Below are positions 17,046-25,380 of a stretch of DNA of 64,000 bases, piece by piece (the first letter of the stretch is position 1; the number at the start of each line of letters is the position of its first letter). The position numbers and the translations under genes were made by a program. The notes beneath the pieces were generated by a model, which did no database searches, was not told the DNA's origin, and saw only the letters and a list, made by a program, of their open reading frames with translations. The stretch is taken from contig CAWJGZ010000002.1 in NCBI GenBank assembly GCA_963842505.1, positions 558,001 to 622,000 on the forward strand, in the 5' to 3' direction. Source of the stretch: PALSA-129 sp963842505 (GTDB lineage Bacteria; Acidobacteriota; Terriglobia; Bryobacterales; Bryobacteraceae).

Positions 17046-18179
17046 ATGAAAAATTTCTGGTTGCCGGCGATCGTCGCGAGTCTGTTGGTGAGCGGCCAGT
17101 TTGCGGCTGCCCAGTCTGCCAATGCCCCCAGGCGCGGGAAAGCCGCAGCCACCAGCACCAAGAAAAAGGCCGTTAAGAAGGCCGTAAGAAAGCCGCCCCC
17201 GGTGGATCCGACGGAGGGCGACAACGTGGACGGCGACGACCTCACGGTGCGGCGCGCCGCGGTCAGTGCACTGGGAACTACCAACGGAAGCGTCCTGGTG
17301 GTGGATCCCAACAGCGGCCGGGTTCTGAGCATGGTCAACCAGAAGCTGGGATTGAAGGCCGGCTTCACGCCGTGTTCCACCATCAAGCTTGTGACGGCTC
17401 TGGCCGCGCTGAGCGAGCACGTAGTGGAGCGCGACACGGTGATCCGGCTGAGCCGGGTTTCCAGCTTCACCCTGACCACGGCTCTGGCGCATTCCAACAA
17501 TCCGTATTTCGCGACGCTGGGCAACCGGCTGGGCTACGAGCGCGTGGCGCACTACGCGCAGATGCTGGGGCTGGGAGAAAAGGCGGGTCTGGATATCGAA
17601 GGCGAACAGCCCGGGACGATTGTGCCGGAAGCGCCTAAATACGGCGGCGTGGGGATGATGACCAGTTTCGGAGAAGGCTTCCTGGTGACGCCGCTGGAAC
17701 TCGGAGCAATGCTCTCGGCCATCGCCAACGGCGGGACGCTCTACTATCTGCAATACCCCCGAAGATCGGAAGACATCGACAACTTTACGCCGAAGGTGAA
17801 GCGGCCGCTGGAACTGGTGCCTAACGGCATCGCCGATGTGAAAGTTGGCATGCGCGGCGCGGTGGATTTCGGAACGGCGCGGCGCGCCGGATACGATTCC
17901 AACGAACCGATCCTCGGAAAGACCGGAACGTGCACGGATTTCAACTCGTCCAGCCACATGGGGTGGTTCGGGTCGTTCAACGACGTGGGCAAGCATCAAC
18001 TGGTGGTGGTAGTGATGTTGGCGGCCATTAATAAGTCAGTGAGCGGGCCGGTGGCGGCGGGCGTGGCGGGAGCCATCTATCGCAGCCTTTCCGAACAACA
18101 CTACTTCGCGCCGGATGTCAGTGAAGCGCAGCCGACTCTGCCGCAGATCCTCGTCACCAAGCCCTGCTGCGACCGGTAG
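17046..18179 (+). CDS. Small penicillin-binding transpeptidase
   Basis: 377 residues: signal peptide MKNFWLPAIVASLLVSGQFAAA, a Lys/Ala-rich linker (31-49) that may bind the wall or DNA-like polyanions, then a transpeptidase domain. All three active-site motifs are present: STIK (Ser111), SNN (150-152) and KTG (292-294). That makes it an active serine D,D-transpeptidase or carboxypeptidase acting on peptidoglycan in the periplasm. It lacks the N-terminal dimerisation domain of PBP2/PBP3 (family length about 600), and only 39 residues separate STIK from SNN. A class D beta-lactamase-like enzyme is an alternative, less likely given the spacing to KTGT. Stand-alone gene. Confidence 0.85.
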   Translation: MKNFWLPAIVASLLVSGQFAAAQSANAPRRGKAAATSTKKKAVKKAVRKPPPVDPTEGDNVDGDDLTVRRAAVSALGTTNGSVLVVDPNSGRVLSMVNQKLGLKAGFTPCSTIKLVTALAALSEHVVERDTVIRLSRVSSFTLTTALAHSNNPYFATLGNRLGYERVAHYAQMLGLGEKAGLDIEGEQPGTIVPEAPKYGGVGMMTSFGEGFLVTPLELGAMLSAIANGGTLYYLQYPRRSEDIDNFTPKVKRPLELVPNGIADVKVGMRGAVDFGTARRAGYDSNEPILGKTGTCTDFNSSSHMGWFGSFNDVGKHQLVVVVMLAAINKSVSGPVAAGVAGAIYRSLSEQHYFAPDVSEAQPTLPQILVTKPCCDR

Positions 18180-18193
18180 GACAGACCCTACGA

Positions 18194-19657
18194 TCACACG
18201 CCCCAGAGGTAGTCTTCGCCCACCGGCAGCGGTTCTTTGCGGATCTCTTCGGCGCCCAGTTCCAGAGCTTTCAGATCGAGGTCGAAGTACTTCTTGTTCT
18301 TCACCAGGCTGTGGAGCGCGCCGTTGACCTGTTCAGGCTCCAGCATTCCGGTGGCCTCAAGCAGAGCGCCGAGCATGACCATATTGCCGACCTTCTGATC
18401 GCCCAACTTGTCGGCGAGCGATGAGAAGTGCATAGCGATCATGCGCAGGTCTTTGCGGACACAATCTTCCGGCAGCGCGGCTCCGTTATACAGCACGATT
18501 CCACCGGGATCGACCGCGGGTAGAAACTTGCGCAGCGATGGCTCGTTAAGCGCGAGAAGGACGTTGGGCCGCGAGACCAACGGGGAAGCGATGGGAGAGG
18601 CCGACAGCCGAACGCTGCAGTTGGACGTTCCCGAACGCATCTCCGGCCCATACGAGGGCAGCCAGGAAACTTCGTAGCCGGACTCCAGGCCGGCCTCCGC
18701 CAGCACCTCGCCCAGCATCAGGACACCTTGCCCGCCAAAGCCTGCCACTTTGATACGCAGATCCAGCGCGCGGTCGGCCGGCGGCTCGACGGATTCCTGA
18801 CCGGCTCCATCCACGAGCCCAAGAATGCGCGGAATGTCTGCCACGGGAGGCGCCGGCGGCGGACCGGCCCAGGGCTGCACTTCCTTGGTGCGATCGCGCA
18901 GGTTGACCACCGGAAATACCTTGGCCATTTCGTCGCGCACGAACCGCTGGGCGTCGACCGGCTGGAATTTCCAGATGGTGGGGCACGGCGACAGCACTTC
19001 CACGAATGAGAAACCCAGGCCCTTGACCTGGTTCTCGATGGCCCGGCGGATCACCTTCGCGGCGGCCATGATCTGCTTGTTGTTGCCCAGGGCAACGCGT
19101 TCGATGAAGACCGGGGCCTCCAGCGAATTCAGTAATTCGCAGACGTGTACGGGATAACCCTCGGTGTGCGGGTCGCGGCCAAATGGGGTGGTGGTGCTCT
19201 TCTTGCCAAGCGGCGTAGTGGGAGCCATCTGGCCGCCGGTCATGCCGTAGATCCCGTTGTTGATGAAGAGCACGGTGATGGGTTCGCCGCGGTTGGCGGC
19301 GTGGACGATCTCGGCGGTGCCAATGGCCGCCAGGTCGCCGTCGCCCTGGTAGCTGACCACGATGGAATCCCGCCGGCTGCGCTTGACTGCCGTGGCTACG
19401 GCGGGCGCGCGCCCGTGCGCTACCTGAATGTTGCCGACGTCGAGATAGTAATAGGCAAATACCGAGCAGCCCACCGGGCTGATCAGCACGGTGCGGTCCT
19501 GCACGCCTAAATCGCTAATCGCCTGCGCCAGCAGCTTGTGCACGATGCCGTGTCCGCAACCGGGACAGTAGTGCGTCTGGTGCTGCAACTCGCCTTTGCG
19601 CTCGAAGCGACTGTAGAACGACGGAGACTTCTCGTGGGTCACGGTAAAGCTAGCCAT
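18194..19657 (-). CDS. korB: 2-oxoacid:ferredoxin oxidoreductase, fused beta-gamma subunit
   Basis: 487 residues, two joined domains. Residues 1-255 form the thiamine-diphosphate beta subunit: CPGCGHG (31-37), the TPP/Mg motif GDGD (106-109) with NN (133-134), and INNGIYGMTGGQMAPTTP. From about 300 the gamma subunit follows, RIKVAGFGGQGVLMLGEVLA, joined by a Pro/Ala-rich linker. These enzymes oxidise a 2-oxoacid (2-oxoglutarate or branched-chain) to acyl-CoA and reduce ferredoxin. The gene overlaps the alpha-subunit gene by eight bases and is the last of korD-korA-korBC. The fusion makes this a three-protein version of the usual four-subunit complex. Kor versus Vor specificity cannot be decided by eye. 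Confidence 0.9.
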   Translation of the reverse strand: MASFTVTHEKSPSFYSRFERKGELQHQTHYCPGCGHGIVHKLLAQAISDLGVQDRTVLISPVGCSVFAYYYLDVGNIQVAHGRAPAVATAVKRSRRDSIVVSYQGDGDLAAIGTAEIVHAANRGEPITVLFINNGIYGMTGGQMAPTTPLGKKSTTTPFGRDPHTEGYPVHVCELLNSLEAPVFIERVALGNNKQIMAAAKVIRRAIENQVKGLGFSFVEVLSPCPTIWKFQPVDAQRFVRDEMAKVFPVVNLRDRTKEVQPWAGPPPAPPVADIPRILGLVDGAGQESVEPPADRALDLRIKVAGFGGQGVLMLGEVLAEAGLESGYEVSWLPSYGPEMRSGTSNCSVRLSASPIASPLVSRPNVLLALNEPSLRKFLPAVDPGGIVLYNGAALPEDCVRKDLRMIAMHFSSLADKLGDQKVGNMVMLGALLEATGMLEPEQVNGALHSLVKNKKYFDLDLKALELGAEEIRKEPLPVGEDYLWGV

Positions 19658-20732
19658 GGACCAAAACCTCCTCAGGCTGGAAGCAGGATCCGAATTTGTG
19701 TTCCACCACTTCCAACACTTCCTCGGCGGACGGGACGTTGCCGCCGACGCGACTGAAGAACTCCACGGGCGAGCGGCCTTCGAGCGCCAGCCGCACGTCG
19801 TCCACCAGTTGGCCGGTGGAAAGCTCCGCTACCAGGAAGCCCTTGACGCGCTTGCTGAGTTCGCGAATCTGCGGCGCGGGAAACGGATACAGCGTGATGG
19901 GGCGGAGCAACCCAACCTTCAAGCCCCGTTTGCGGGCCTGCTCCACAACGGCTTTCAGGATGCGGCCCATAATGCCGTATCCAACCAGTACGATCTCGGC
20001 GTCTTCCGTGCGCCAGCATTCGGCACGTACCTCGGCCCGTTCGGCCGCCTGATACTTGGCTTCCAGCTTGCGTACATGGCGCTCCAGGATGTCGGGCTCG
20101 AGGTAGATCGAAGTCACCAGGTTGGGGCGCGACCCCGCGGTTCCCAGCACGGCCCATTCCTGCGGTGCGGGAACCGCGATGGGATCGGCGAAGCGCACCG
20201 GCTCCATCATCTGGCCGATATTACCGTCGGCCAGCACCACCACGGGGTTGCGGTAGCGGTCGGCGAGGTCGAAGGCCAGAGTGGTCAAGTCCGCCATTTC
20301 CTGGGCCGACGCCGGCGCCAGCACCAGCGTACGGTAATTGCCGTGGCCGCCGCCTTTGACGACCTGGTGGTAGTCGCTCTGCTCCGGCGCGATATTGCCC
20401 AGGCCGGGACCGCCGCGCATGATGTCGGCGATCACGCAGGGCAACTCGGCCCCCGCCAGATAGCTGATGCCTTCCTGCATGAGGCTGATGCCGGGGCCGC
20501 TCGATCCGCTCATCACGCGCACGCCTGCCGATGCGCCGCCGTACAGCATGTTCACCGCCGCCGTTTCGCTCTCCGCCTGGACGAAGACCCCGCCCACTTG
20601 CGGCAGGTAGAGCGCGGCGGCTTCGGCAATTTCGCTGGCGGGCGTGATGGGGTATCCATAATAAGCGCGGCAGCCGGCCAGCACCGCGGCCTTCACGATG
20701 GCTTCGTTTCCCTTGGTGAGTTGTGGCTTCAT
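19650..20732 (-). CDS. korA: 2-oxoacid:ferredoxin oxidoreductase alpha subunit
   Basis: 360 residues of the pyruvate/2-oxoglutarate:ferredoxin oxidoreductase alpha family: KGNEAIVKAAVLAGCRAYYG at the N-terminus, YPITPASEIAE, AESETAAVNMLYGGASAG, SGSSGPGISLMQEG, GPGLGNIAPEQSDYHQ and a transketolase-like C-terminal domain (VGYGIMGRILKAVVEQARK). It forms the catalytic core with the beta subunit in the cytoplasm. It sits 15 bases downstream of the ferredoxin gene and overlaps the beta-gamma gene, consistent with one transcript from the promoter at 21068-21096. Confidence 0.92.
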   Translation of the reverse strand: MKPQLTKGNEAIVKAAVLAGCRAYYGYPITPASEIAEAAALYLPQVGGVFVQAESETAAVNMLYGGASAGVRVMSGSSGPGISLMQEGISYLAGAELPCVIADIMRGGPGLGNIAPEQSDYHQVVKGGGHGNYRTLVLAPASAQEMADLTTLAFDLADRYRNPVVVLADGNIGQMMEPVRFADPIAVPAPQEWAVLGTAGSRPNLVTSIYLEPDILERHVRKLEAKYQAAERAEVRAECWRTEDAEIVLVGYGIMGRILKAVVEQARKRGLKVGLLRPITLYPFPAPQIRELSKRVKGFLVAELSTGQLVDDVRLALEGRSPVEFFSRVGGNVPSAEEVLEVVEHKFGSCFQPEEVLVHG

Positions 20733-20747
20733 GGTTTTCTCCCTTGC

Positions 20748-20999
20748 TCAGGCCGCGGCCGGCTCCAGTTCGCGGCGCAGCACGCGGATTCCACCGGGCT
20801 CCGGGCAAACGAAGAAACAGATCCCACAACCGGTGCAGCCGTTGCCCAGGTAGACGGCCGGGTGATAGCCGTAGTGATTCAACTCTTCGGCCAGGCGCAA
20901 CACTTTGGGCGGACAGGCCTCCACGCAGAGGCCACAGCCCTTGCACTCTTCGGAATTCATCTCGACGCTGCCTCGATCAGGCTTGGCGTTTGTCGTCAT
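20748..20999 (-). CDS. korD: 2x[4Fe-4S] ferredoxin subunit of the oxidoreductase
   Basis: 83 residues with two four-cysteine clusters: CKGCGLCVEACP and CTGCGICFFVCP, each the CxxCxxCxxxCP pattern binding one [4Fe-4S]. It is the delta subunit that takes electrons from the thiamine site. GGAGG lies eight bases before ATG 20999, and the promoter at 21068-21096 is about 60 bases upstream. It is the first gene of the operon, a common order in Kor/Vor enzymes (D-A-B-C). Confidence 0.92.
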   Translation of the reverse strand: MTTNAKPDRGSVEMNSEECKGCGLCVEACPPKVLRLAEELNHYGYHPAVYLGNGCTGCGICFFVCPEPGGIRVLRRELEPAAA

Positions 21000-21067
21000 C
21001 GCCGATTCCTCCCACGGAACTGGGATAACCCCACTTTGAGCAGGTGCTTACCTTACATCCCGTAGTA

Positions 21068-21096
21068 ATTATAGTTCCAGACTATAGGACCCACAA
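21068..21096 (-). promoter_or_regulatory. Sigma-70-type promoter of the kor operon
   Basis: On the minus strand TTGTGG (21091-21096), a 17-base spacer and TATAAT (21068-21073) make the best consensus promoter in the window. Transcription would begin near 21061, giving a leader of about 60 bases before korD. Confidence 0.7.
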
Positions 21097-21465
21097 TACC
21101 ATTAATGAGGGTACCGACGAGCGCGCTTGGCGGGAACGGCGGAAGAGGAATCCCGGCGGCCGAAGCTGCGGCGGTTTCCTGGAAGGAACCGTATTGAAAC
21201 TAATAGTAGTTATCAGCGCGAGGCCGCCGAAACTTCGGTCGCTTTCAAGTTCCAGAGGCTGAAGCAGACGGAAGACCGTGGAGCTTACGATGCTCTGTTC
21301 GTGGAGCGGGCCTTCGGCCCGCAACGCCGGCTTTCCAGCCGGCGGCCCGTCTCCTTTCCTGTAAATATTTGATTCTAAAGAAAAAATGAAGTGAAATGCA
21401 GTCACCCTTCCTGCTGAAACCGCTAGTATTTGGGTCCCTCTGTGGCGTCGATCGGGATTGACGCG
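21097..21465. other. Gene-poor stretch with two GC hairpins
   Basis: No convincing gene lies here; the short frames in all directions lack family resemblance. Around 21306-21322 GCGGGCC-TTC-GGCCCGC forms a perfect hairpin, followed by CGCCGGCT-TTCC-AGCCGGCG and then a pyrimidine stretch. They may end transcription from the left or be repeat debris. The sequence TAATGAGGGTACCGACGAGC precedes them without visible meaning. Confidence 0.4.
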
Positions 21466-21912
21466 CTACACCGTCCGCGGCAACCGGCACCTACGGTCTG
21501 CCCATTCATCACTGACGAACAGGCGTGGGCCTACTTCGATCATCCGCGGCAGCAGTTTGAACAAGGCGGCCGGAGTCCATTGCTGGCCGTCGCGCATGCG
21601 GTGGCCGCGCTGGTTTAACTCCTCGGCCACTTGCGAGAGCGGACGGTCGTCCACGATGCGGTCGAGCGCCAGGATAATGATCTGGCGCTCCACGGGGTTC
21701 TCGATCAGCCGCAGACCGTCGCTCGACACCTGCACACCATAAGGAACTTCTTCGCTGGCCGGCGGCCTATCGGCAGCCTGTCCTTCGGACTCGCGCTCCC
21801 ATTCGAGCGCTACCAGTTTCCACCCGGCTGCCACGCGCTGGTTCAGATAATCCAGAGTGGGAGACCCAGAGAGCGGCTCACGAAGCCGAACAGTTTTCCC
21901 CATGACCGGCAT
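21466..21912 (-). CDS. Hypothetical protein with a recombinase-like C-terminal helix region
   Basis: About 149 residues. The start is uncertain: ATG 21912 or ATG 21903, neither with a good ribosome site, and the frame stays open to 21990. The N-terminal part reads LDYLNQRVAAGWKLVALEWER. The C-terminal half, QVAEELNQRGHRMRDGQQWTP followed by AALFKLLPRMIEVGPRLF, resembles the helix-turn-helix piece of serine-recombinase-like proteins (LN.rG..tr.G..Wt...v..iL). The catalytic domain of a recombinase is absent, so it may be a small DNA-binding protein instead. No neighbour gives a role. Confidence 0.5.
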   Translation of the reverse strand: MPVMGKTVRLREPLSGSPTLDYLNQRVAAGWKLVALEWERESEGQAADRPPASEEVPYGVQVSSDGLRLIENPVERQIIILALDRIVDDRPLSQVAEELNQRGHRMRDGQQWTPAALFKLLPRMIEVGPRLFVSDEWADRRCRLPRTV

Positions 21913-22118
21913 ATTGCACGTCGGGTGCCATTGAATTGGCTGGGCAGGAATGGCGCCCGAGGGGCCAAGCGGGGAGCTATCCAATTCCAAAGGCTGGAAT
22001 TGGTAGCAGTCCCCGTTTTGCGGCGGCCCTGGGGTGGGAAACGCGGGCGACGGCCGTTCCTGGGAAATCGCTGTCCGGAGGTGGGCAGTGGGTCACGCCA
22101 CCTTGACTGGTATGGGCA

Positions 22119-22190
22119 TCAGTCCGAGGTCGCCGCGAGGGCTACCGGGGCCACGGCAGCGAGGGCCGCCAGGAGCAGGGTGCGAATCAT
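22119..22190 (-). pseudogene. Signal-peptide-only ORF, probable truncated gene
   Basis: A 23-codon frame encodes a textbook Sec signal peptide, MIRTLLLAALAAVAPVALA, then ATSD and a stop. TACACT ends 7 bases before its ATG, the spacing seen at real starts here. The simplest reading is the 5' end of an exported-protein gene whose body was lost or frameshifted. A leader-only peptide is possible. Confidence 0.45.
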
Positions 22191-22194
22191 CCAC

Positions 22195-22203
22195 TATAGT
22201 GTA
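22195..22203. promoter_or_regulatory. Overlapping divergent -10 elements
   Basis: On the plus strand TATAGT (22195-22200) ends 7 bases before ATG 22208. On the minus strand TACACT (22198-22203) ends 7 bases before ATG 22190. The two hexamers share three bases, so polymerase could not occupy both at once. Confidence 0.45.
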
Positions 22204-22207
22204 GGAG

Positions 22208-22792
22208 ATGACGCGGGGAATCTGGCTCATCCGGCACGGCGAAACTGAATGGAGCCGCTCGGGAGCGCACACCGGGCGGACGGACCTGCCGCTCACCGCC
22301 GCCGGACGCGATAACGCCGCCGCCATTGGCCGCTGGTTCAAAGGCCGGACATTCGCGCTGGTTCTCACCAGTCCCATGGAGCGCGCGCGCGACACCTGCC
22401 GTCTGGCTGGCTACGGCGATGGCGCGCAGGTCGATCCCAACCTCTGCGAATGGGACTACGGCAACTACGAAGGCCGCGCAACTCCCGACATCCAGAAAGA
22501 ACGGCCCGGCTGGTCGCTGTGGCGCGATGGCGTGCCGAACGGCGAAACCATCGAGCAGGTTGCGGCGCGGGCCGAAGCCGTGCTGGCGCGAGCCATGGCT
22601 GCCGATGGCGATACCGCGCTGTTCGCCCACGGCCACGTTCTGCGGATCCTCGCCGCAAGTTGGCTCCAGCTCGACCCGCGTTGCGGCGGCCTATTCGCGT
22701 TGAGCACGGGCTCAGTGAGCGCGCTGGGTTACGAACGCGAAACGCGCGTCATTTCCTGCTGGAATCTTTTGCCTTCGGCATCACCAGGGTGA
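22208..22792 (+). CDS. Histidine phosphatase (phosphoglycerate-mutase-like)
   Basis: 194 residues of the branch-1 histidine phosphatase superfamily. The phospho-acceptor motif is LIRHGETEW (Arg9, His10, Gly11, Glu12). TSPMERARDTC holds a second conserved Arg, and ALFAHGHVLRILAASWL carries the second catalytic His. Length and motifs fit CobC/SixA-like cytoplasmic phosphatases. The end overlaps the convergent neighbour by 44 bases. The substrate cannot be named. Confidence 0.88.
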   Translation: MTRGIWLIRHGETEWSRSGAHTGRTDLPLTAAGRDNAAAIGRWFKGRTFALVLTSPMERARDTCRLAGYGDGAQVDPNLCEWDYGNYEGRATPDIQKERPGWSLWRDGVPNGETIEQVAARAEAVLARAMAADGDTALFAHGHVLRILAASWLQLDPRCGGLFALSTGSVSALGYERETRVISCWNLLPSASPG

Positions 22793-23129
22793 CCCGCACG
22801 GCCTTCGCTCCGGGCTGCACCCTGCCGGTTCGGGTGACGAGTTGCAGCGCCTCCACCGCCGAAACCACGCGCGCTGGCGTGCGATTGGCATCCACACCGC
22901 TCAGCACCGCTACTTGCGGCGAAGGCAGGTAGATTTCCATCACGCGGATCCGTTCCGCCGCGCAGTGGAGGAAGACCACCAACTCTTCGTCGTCCTTCAA
23001 GGCCTTCTGCATGGCGCCAATCTGCCCGAGCATGACCGCGCCCGGATTTTCCAGGGGGGCCGGTGGCTCCTGGGTGGCTGAGAGCAGCGCCTGCTGGGCG
23101 AGTTGCTTGGTCAAATCCGCGAATGCCAT
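22749..23129 (-). CDS. Conserved small hypothetical protein
   Basis: 126 residues starting at MAFADLTKQLAQQALLSATQ. TAGGAT stands ten bases before this ATG, so I prefer it to the longer frame starting at 23183. The middle reads GQIGAMQKALKDDEELVVFLHCAAERIRVMEIYLPS and the C-terminus is basic (KAKDSSRK). No known domain, no signal peptide, no membrane segment. It is divergent from mbfA, 44 bases apart, and its end overlaps the phosphatase gene on the other strand. Confidence 0.6.
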   Translation of the reverse strand: MAFADLTKQLAQQALLSATQEPPAPLENPGAVMLGQIGAMQKALKDDEELVVFLHCAAERIRVMEIYLPSPQVAVLSGVDANRTPARVVSAVEALQLVTRTGRVQPGAKAVRVTLVMPKAKDSSRK

Positions 23130-23139
23130 TTCAGGCTTG

Positions 23140-23145
23140 ATCCTA
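23140..23145 (-). promoter_or_regulatory. -10-like TAGGAT
   Basis: TAGGAT on the minus strand ends ten bases before ATG 23129 and supports that start. Confidence 0.35.
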
Positions 23146-23161
23146 GCACGGCCGGAGAGGG

Positions 23162-23167
23162 TAGAGT
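23162..23167 (+). promoter_or_regulatory. -10-like TAGAGT before mbfA
   Basis: TAGAGT ends 6 bases before ATG 23174, with GGAAAG in between. It fits the short-leader pattern. Confidence 0.4.
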
Positions 23168-23173
23168 GGAAAG

Positions 23174-24130
23174 ATGCGCGCATTCAACAGCTTGTCGGAA
23201 CGCGAAATCCTGGCGCTGGCCGTCTCTCTCGAAGAGGAGGATGAGCGCGTCTACGCGGATTTTGCCGATGGCCTTCGCCAGGATTTTCCCGCGACGGCAG
23301 CCATTTTCGACGGCATGCGGCAGGAAGAATCCGGGCACCGCCGGCGCCTGATTGAGTTATTCCAAAAGAAGTTCGGCGATCACATCCCGCTCATTCGCCG
23401 CCAGGACGTGCGCGGCTTCGTGAATCGCAGACCGGTATGGCTGATCCGGCCGCTGGGGCTCGACATCGTCCGCAATGCCGCGGCCTCCATGGAAATCGAG
23501 ACGCGCCAGTTTTACGAAAAAGCCGCCGCACGCACCGCGGATGCCAATATCCGCCAGTTGCTGGACGACCTCGCGCAGGAAGAGCGCTCGCATGAGGAAC
23601 GGGCCGAGGCGCTCGAAGAAGATAAGCTGGGCGGCGACATGCGGGTGCGGGAAGATCAGGCCAATCGACGCCTGTTCGTTCTGCAAATCGTGCAACCGGG
23701 GCTGGCAGGCCTGATGGACGGCTCGGTCTCCACGCTGGCCCCGGTCTTCGCCGCGGCCTTCGCCACGCACAAGCCGCAGGACGCGTTCCTGGTGGGCATG
23801 GCGGCCTCATTGGGCGCCGGCATCAGCATGGGATTCGCGGAAGCGCTTTCCGATGATGGAAGTCTCACCGGACGCGGCCACCCCTGGATGCGCGGTCTGG
23901 TTTGCGGGCTGATGACGACTCTCGGCGGTATCGGGCACACGCTGCCGTTTCTGATCCCCGGCTTTTCCGCCGCGCTCACGGCGGCGATTGTGGTGGTGGC
24001 GGCGGAATTGGGTGTGATTTCCTGGATCCGCCAGAAATATATGGAGACGTCGGCGGTGTCCGCGGCCTTGCAGGTGGGCCTCGGCGGCGTATTGGTGTTC
24101 GCGACCGGCGTGCTGATCGGGAGTTCGTAA
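23174..24130 (+). CDS. mbfA: MbfA-type membrane ferritin: rubrerythrin fused to VIT transporter
   Basis: 318 residues. Residues 1-150 form a ferritin/rubrerythrin four-helix di-iron domain: SLEEEDERVYADF, RQEESGHRRRL, SMEIETRQFYEKAA and QEERSHEERAE supply the Glu and ExxH ligands. Residues 165-318 are a VIT1/CCC1-type membrane domain with DGSVSTLAPVFAAAF, GMAASLGAGISMGFAEALSD and three further helices. In Bradyrhizobium and Agrobacterium MbfA exports iron and protects against peroxide under Irr control. The same role, iron efflux across the inner membrane, is likely here. It is a single gene with a divergent hypothetical neighbour. Confidence 0.9.
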   Translation: MRAFNSLSEREILALAVSLEEEDERVYADFADGLRQDFPATAAIFDGMRQEESGHRRRLIELFQKKFGDHIPLIRRQDVRGFVNRRPVWLIRPLGLDIVRNAAASMEIETRQFYEKAAARTADANIRQLLDDLAQEERSHEERAEALEEDKLGGDMRVREDQANRRLFVLQIVQPGLAGLMDGSVSTLAPVFAAAFATHKPQDAFLVGMAASLGAGISMGFAEALSDDGSLTGRGHPWMRGLVCGLMTTLGGIGHTLPFLIPGFSAALTAAIVVVAAELGVISWIRQKYMETSAVSAALQVGLGGVLVFATGVLIGSS

Positions 24131-24209
24131 GGGTTCAACGTTTCGGCGCCTTCCGTAACGCGGAGACACCGAAGCGCGGGGAAAAACAGAAACAGAGCCA
24201 ACGCCTGGC

Positions 24210-24530
24210 TCAAGCTCTAAGTGCGGCCAGCGACGAAAGAATGGTGTAGAGGTTCCAGGCGACCAGCGCCGCGAACCAGTAATTGAGAAACACCACCACG
24301 CGCGGACGCCCGAAGGCCAAAGCCGCAGCCGCCAGGATCACGGCGAAGCATTTCGAAATCAGCAGGCCCTCTACGGGCCCCAGTTGCAGCAACCGGCCGA
24401 CGAACAGGCTGGCTTCCCTGGCCCCTACGTGCAGCCCGATCAGCGTGGTGAGCACATCCAGGGTCTGAAGGGCGAAGAATACTGCCATCGAGGGCGCGGG
24501 AAATTCCCGGCGGAAAAGGGAGGGAAGCAT
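24210..24530 (-). CDS. DUF5658-like small membrane protein
   Basis: About 106 residues from ATG 24530 (MLPSLFRREF). Three hydrophobic helices: AVFFALQTLDVLTTLIGL, GLLISKCFAVILAAAALAF and VVVFLNYWFAALVAWNLYTI. The first helix with its LDVLTT pattern matches the DUF5658 type of small inner-membrane protein. Function unknown; monocistronic. Confidence 0.6.
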   Translation of the reverse strand: MLPSLFRREFPAPSMAVFFALQTLDVLTTLIGLHVGAREASLFVGRLLQLGPVEGLLISKCFAVILAAAALAFGRPRVVVFLNYWFAALVAWNLYTILSSLAALRA

Positions 24531-24618
24531 GTCTCTGTGCGGGTGCGAACCCATTTCTATTGTGCAGGCCGGGGGACAGCAGGGTCCAGATTATCTTTAG
24601 TTATGGGGCGGGAACCGC

Positions 24619-25380
24619 TCAGGCCGTGTAGATTACGCGCAGGACGCTGCGGACGTATTGCTCGTCAGTCACGCCTTCCAAGGCCTGCTCGGGGAATTCG
24701 ACTAGCGAGCGGAAGTAAGCGGCCAGGGCGGCGAAGAGCTCTATTCTTGCGCTGGGTTCGTAGCCGCCGCGCAGGGTGAGGGCCTGGATGGCGATGGCGG
24801 CGGCTTCGGGAGTCACCAGGCTGCGCAGACGCGCGGCCAGGTGCGGATAGGCTAATAGGGAATTGTATTTGGCGGGCGCGATTTCGTCGAGATCGGGCTC
24901 TTGCGGTTTGCGCTCGCGGGCCACGATGGTGTTGGCCGCCAGATCGCCCAGGCGTTGGGCGTTGCGGCTGAACAGGCAGGCGATGCCGCCGACGAGGTAA
25001 AACGCGGGCAGCGTATCGATGAGACGCAACAGATTGCGCAGCACGATCTGCGAAAGTTGCAGGCGCATGCCATGGATGTCGAGAACGCGCACCCCCAGGA
25101 CGCGCTTGCCGATGGTCTGGCCGCGCCAGCGCCACTCCAGCAGAATGCCGTAGATCACCGAAATGGCGAAGTAGAGCACAGTAGTGACGGCGGCGGCCAC
25201 GTCACGGCTGAAGAGGTTGGCGGCCGAGCAGATTTGGCCAATCAAGGTGCAGGCAGTGACGATGGCGGCAGCGTCGATGGCCCAGGCCAGGGCGCGCGAA
25301 ACCGGCGTGGCCAGCTCGAAGGAAAAGACCACGCCTTCGGGAGTTTCAATGGAAAGACGGGATTGGCGTGCGGTTTTCAT
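24619..25380 (-). CDS. RDD-family membrane protein, last gene of the MoxR operon
   Basis: 253 residues from ATG 25380, which overlaps the stop of the spoIIM-like gene (ATGA). The RDD domain is clear: PVSRALAWAIDAAAIVTACT, WRGQTIGKRVLGVRVLDIHG and LRNLLRLIDTLPAFYLVGGI. RDD proteins are small inner-membrane proteins, some linked to ion exchange. The last ~100 residues are soluble and helical (TPEAAAIAIQALTLRGGY). A second RDD protein opens this operon at 33720. Confidence 0.85.
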   Translation of the reverse strand: MKTARQSRLSIETPEGVVFSFELATPVSRALAWAIDAAAIVTACTLIGQICSAANLFSRDVAAAVTTVLYFAISVIYGILLEWRWRGQTIGKRVLGVRVLDIHGMRLQLSQIVLRNLLRLIDTLPAFYLVGGIACLFSRNAQRLGDLAANTIVARERKPQEPDLDEIAPAKYNSLLAYPHLAARLRSLVTPEAAAIAIQALTLRGGYEPSARIELFAALAAYFRSLVEFPEQALEGVTDEQYVRSVLRVIYTA

